Source: Moraxella lacunata (GTDB lineage: Bacteria > Pseudomonadota > Gammaproteobacteria > Pseudomonadales > Moraxellaceae). From it: 34,567 bases of DNA. Below, one piece after another: positions 33,364-34,567 of this stretch. The notes under the pieces are model-generated. The model did not search any database, was not told where the DNA came from, and saw nothing but the letters and a program-made list of their open reading frames with translations. A program made the position numbers and the translations under genes. How positions within the stretch are numbered: position 1 is the first letter of the stretch; each line of letters opens with the position of its first letter. The stretch spans positions 1 to 34,567 of the forward strand of contig NZ_MXAN01000056.1 in the NCBI RefSeq assembly GCF_002027545.1, given 5' to 3'.

Positions 33364-34401
33364 CTATCTGAACCAAGTGTACTCATCATCACTGAGTGCC
33401 TTTGTGGTTATCTGTGCGTCTAGTATCTGCTCTTTGTGTCCGTTGGTCAAAAACACGTTATCTGTCATGTCCGTGGTGAGATTGACCACCAATGCGGTAG
33501 GTCTGTTTGAGCTAAAAAAGCCTCTAAACACCTCAAAAATCGCCACGTCATCATCGGGCTGTTCGGTTCTGCCCTGTCTGTGCTTGGATAGGTTTATCAT
33601 CGCATGGTGTCTTTTGCCCTGTTTTTTGAAAAACAGTGAGAGCCATGCAGGAGCAGGACTGGGGATGGCTGAGTCTTTTGGTGTCTGTGTGTCATATGTG
33701 GCTATCTCGCCATTGACATAGCCGACATGATACACCACTGGACTGACATCACAGGCTAGATGCCATGCAAATCGCTGTGTGCTGTATCTGTGCCAACGGT
33801 CGGGTAGCTTGCCCTGCTCGATTTGTGCCAAGATGGTGGGTGGTACCATGTCAGAGTATGTGGCGACATACTCTGACATGGTCATCCTACTGGGGTCAAA
33901 GTGGTTGGTCAGTGCAAAAAACTCCCATGATGCATTCGCCACTTCTGCCTCATATGTGGCAAGCTCCTGTATGTGGTTGGCAAAACCTGCCCGCAAACTC
34001 ACAAAGCCGTTTGGGGCGATGGCAAACTGGATGTTAATAAAACCTTTGACGACCTGTTCGTGCGTGGTGAGTGTCTGCTGTGCCAACTGCTGTAGCTTGT
34101 CCGTGGGTAGATACACAGCCGTATGATAAAAACAGGACTCTGCAAAGGATAGCCACATGAGCTTGACACCAACAGGTAAAAATGTCGGGCTACTGGGCGA
34201 ACCACCGATGGTATCCACCGCACCGTTACGCCAGCCACCGCCAGCTTGGGCATAAAAGCCCACTCGCTCATCCCCCATCTCATCAAAGAACCAAAAACTC
34301 TCTCCTGCCACAAGCTCTATCGGGTAGTGTGTGGGAGCGAACACTTGGGTGTTCCACATGAGTTTGGTGAGTGTGTCGTCTGTGTGTATGTTATCGGTCA
34401 T
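33364..34401 (-). CDS. DUF2931-like protein associated with the phospholipase effector
   Basis: A 345-residue protein with WNTQVFAPTHYPIELVAGES near the N-terminus and LPVGVKLMWLSFAESCFYH plus TAVYLP further on, features I associate with DUF2931. That family often lies beside Tle effectors. There is no signal peptide here, so it is probably cytoplasmic. It stands between the TTR carrier end (11-base overlap) and the phospholipase, with nine bases to the latter, so all are one transcript. A chaperone or loading role for the lipase is plausible, and immunity is less likely without export. The frame is intact although its partner is broken. Confidence 0.7.
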   Translation of the reverse strand: MTDNIHTDDTLTKLMWNTQVFAPTHYPIELVAGESFWFFDEMGDERVGFYAQAGGGWRNGAVDTIGGSPSSPTFLPVGVKLMWLSFAESCFYHTAVYLPTDKLQQLAQQTLTTHEQVVKGFINIQFAIAPNGFVSLRAGFANHIQELATYEAEVANASWEFFALTNHFDPSRMTMSEYVATYSDMVPPTILAQIEQGKLPDRWHRYSTQRFAWHLACDVSPVVYHVGYVNGEIATYDTQTPKDSAIPSPAPAWLSLFFKKQGKRHHAMINLSKHRQGRTEQPDDDVAIFEVFRGFFSSNRPTALVVNLTTDMTDNVFLTNGHKEQILDAQITTKALSDDEYTWFR

Positions 34402-34567
34402 CTAAAAATACCTCCAAATCGTCTGTCAAGCCACCTGTAAAGATACGCTCGGTCTGTCCATCTTTGTCAGTGACACCATAAAATACTTCGCCTGATTTAC
34501 TGACAATCTTGTAACGCTCGTTTGCTAATATATTACCATCAATATCTTTTAATAGACCTCTTTCCAA
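34391..34567 (-). CDS. C-terminal TTR-like domain of a VgrG/PAAR carrier (runs off window)
   Basis: The last 58 codons of a gene entering from the right: ERGLLKDIDGNILANERYKI, then GEVFYGVTDKDGQTERIF and LEVFLDDR. This is the same TTR-like fold as on the VgrG tail at 686 and the PAAR proteins (YxG.TDxxGxT.....). It overlaps the next start by 11 bases. In EAEC the TTR end of VgrG1 binds Tle1, so the placement right before a Tle1 locus fits. Whether the body is VgrG or PAAR is outside the window. Confidence 0.75.
   Translation of the reverse strand: MERGLLKDIDGNILANERYKIVSKSGEVFYGVTDKDGQTERIFTGGLTDDLEVFLDDR

Noticed and set aside
33254..34126. Several plus-strand frames of 90-155 codons
   Set aside because: Antisense to DUF2931 and the phospholipase; long only because the local GC content is higher.
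1..34567. Integrase, transposase or phage genes to explain the island
   Set aside because: I looked for recombinase motifs in all credible frames and saw none; the integration idea rests only on the tRNA scar.

Overview
The window is AT-rich gammaproteobacterial DNA, probably Moraxellaceae and most likely a Moraxella species. That is an inference from the gene style, a tRNA-Gly scar beside tuf, an OmpA-fused TssL, and a ClpV standing apart from the rest of the type VI secretion (T6SS) genes. Almost everything here is T6SS machinery, T6SS effectors (toxins), or their immunity genes. The window begins inside tuf (minus strand). The 3' half of a tRNA-Gly(GCC) gene follows, then the T6SS DNA, so the whole region looks like an island inserted into that tRNA.

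Layout. (1) 1-530: 5' end of tuf, its leader, and the tRNA-Gly 3' half with its terminator. (2) 686-3465, plus strand: an orphan VgrG tail with a transthyretin-like (TTR) extension, a metzincin-type zinc-protease effector (HELGHSFGLPH) and a secreted immunity protein. (3) 3616-8688, plus: clpV, a PAAR protein, a second metzincin effector split from its PAAR by a frameshift, and its immunity gene. (4) 8698-10670, plus: a tandem run of orphan toxin tips and duplicated, mosaic immunity genes, decaying towards the right. (5) 10920-16444, minus: three PAAR/TTR-effector-immunity modules. From the tssC side these are an intact PAAR with a HEMAH metallopeptidase, a truncated PAAR with an unknown toxin, and a PAAR remnant with a frameshifted papain-like effector. 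A REP-like inverted repeat lies inside the last module. (6) 16506-28170, minus: the core operon, two unknown periplasmic accessory genes then tssJ-K-L-M, tagF, tssA, tssB, tssC, closed by a clear terminator. (7) 28424-34567: a lipoprotein pseudogene, a plus-strand PAAR-metallopeptidase effector with immunity gene, an intact lipoprotein paralogue, a Tle1-like phospholipase (DUF2235) broken in two homopolymers, a DUF2931 protein, and the C-terminus of another TTR-bearing carrier.

How it works together. TssJLM and TssK form the membrane complex and baseplate link, TssBC the contractile sheath, TssA the assembly cap, and ClpV the sheath recycler. VgrG/PAAR tip proteins with TTR extensions carry the effectors. 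Immunity genes usually overlap the effector stop codon and have signal peptides, lipoboxes or a membrane anchor, so the toxins probably act in the periplasm or at the envelope. hcp, tssE, tssF, tssG and a full vgrG are not in the window.

The main interest is module turnover. The + array behind clpV and the - array behind tssC run towards each other and become more degraded with distance. Near-identical PAAR 3' ends and toxin tips sit at the junctions, which suggests that new toxin tips arrive by homologous recombination and that old tips and immunity genes are kept downstream.
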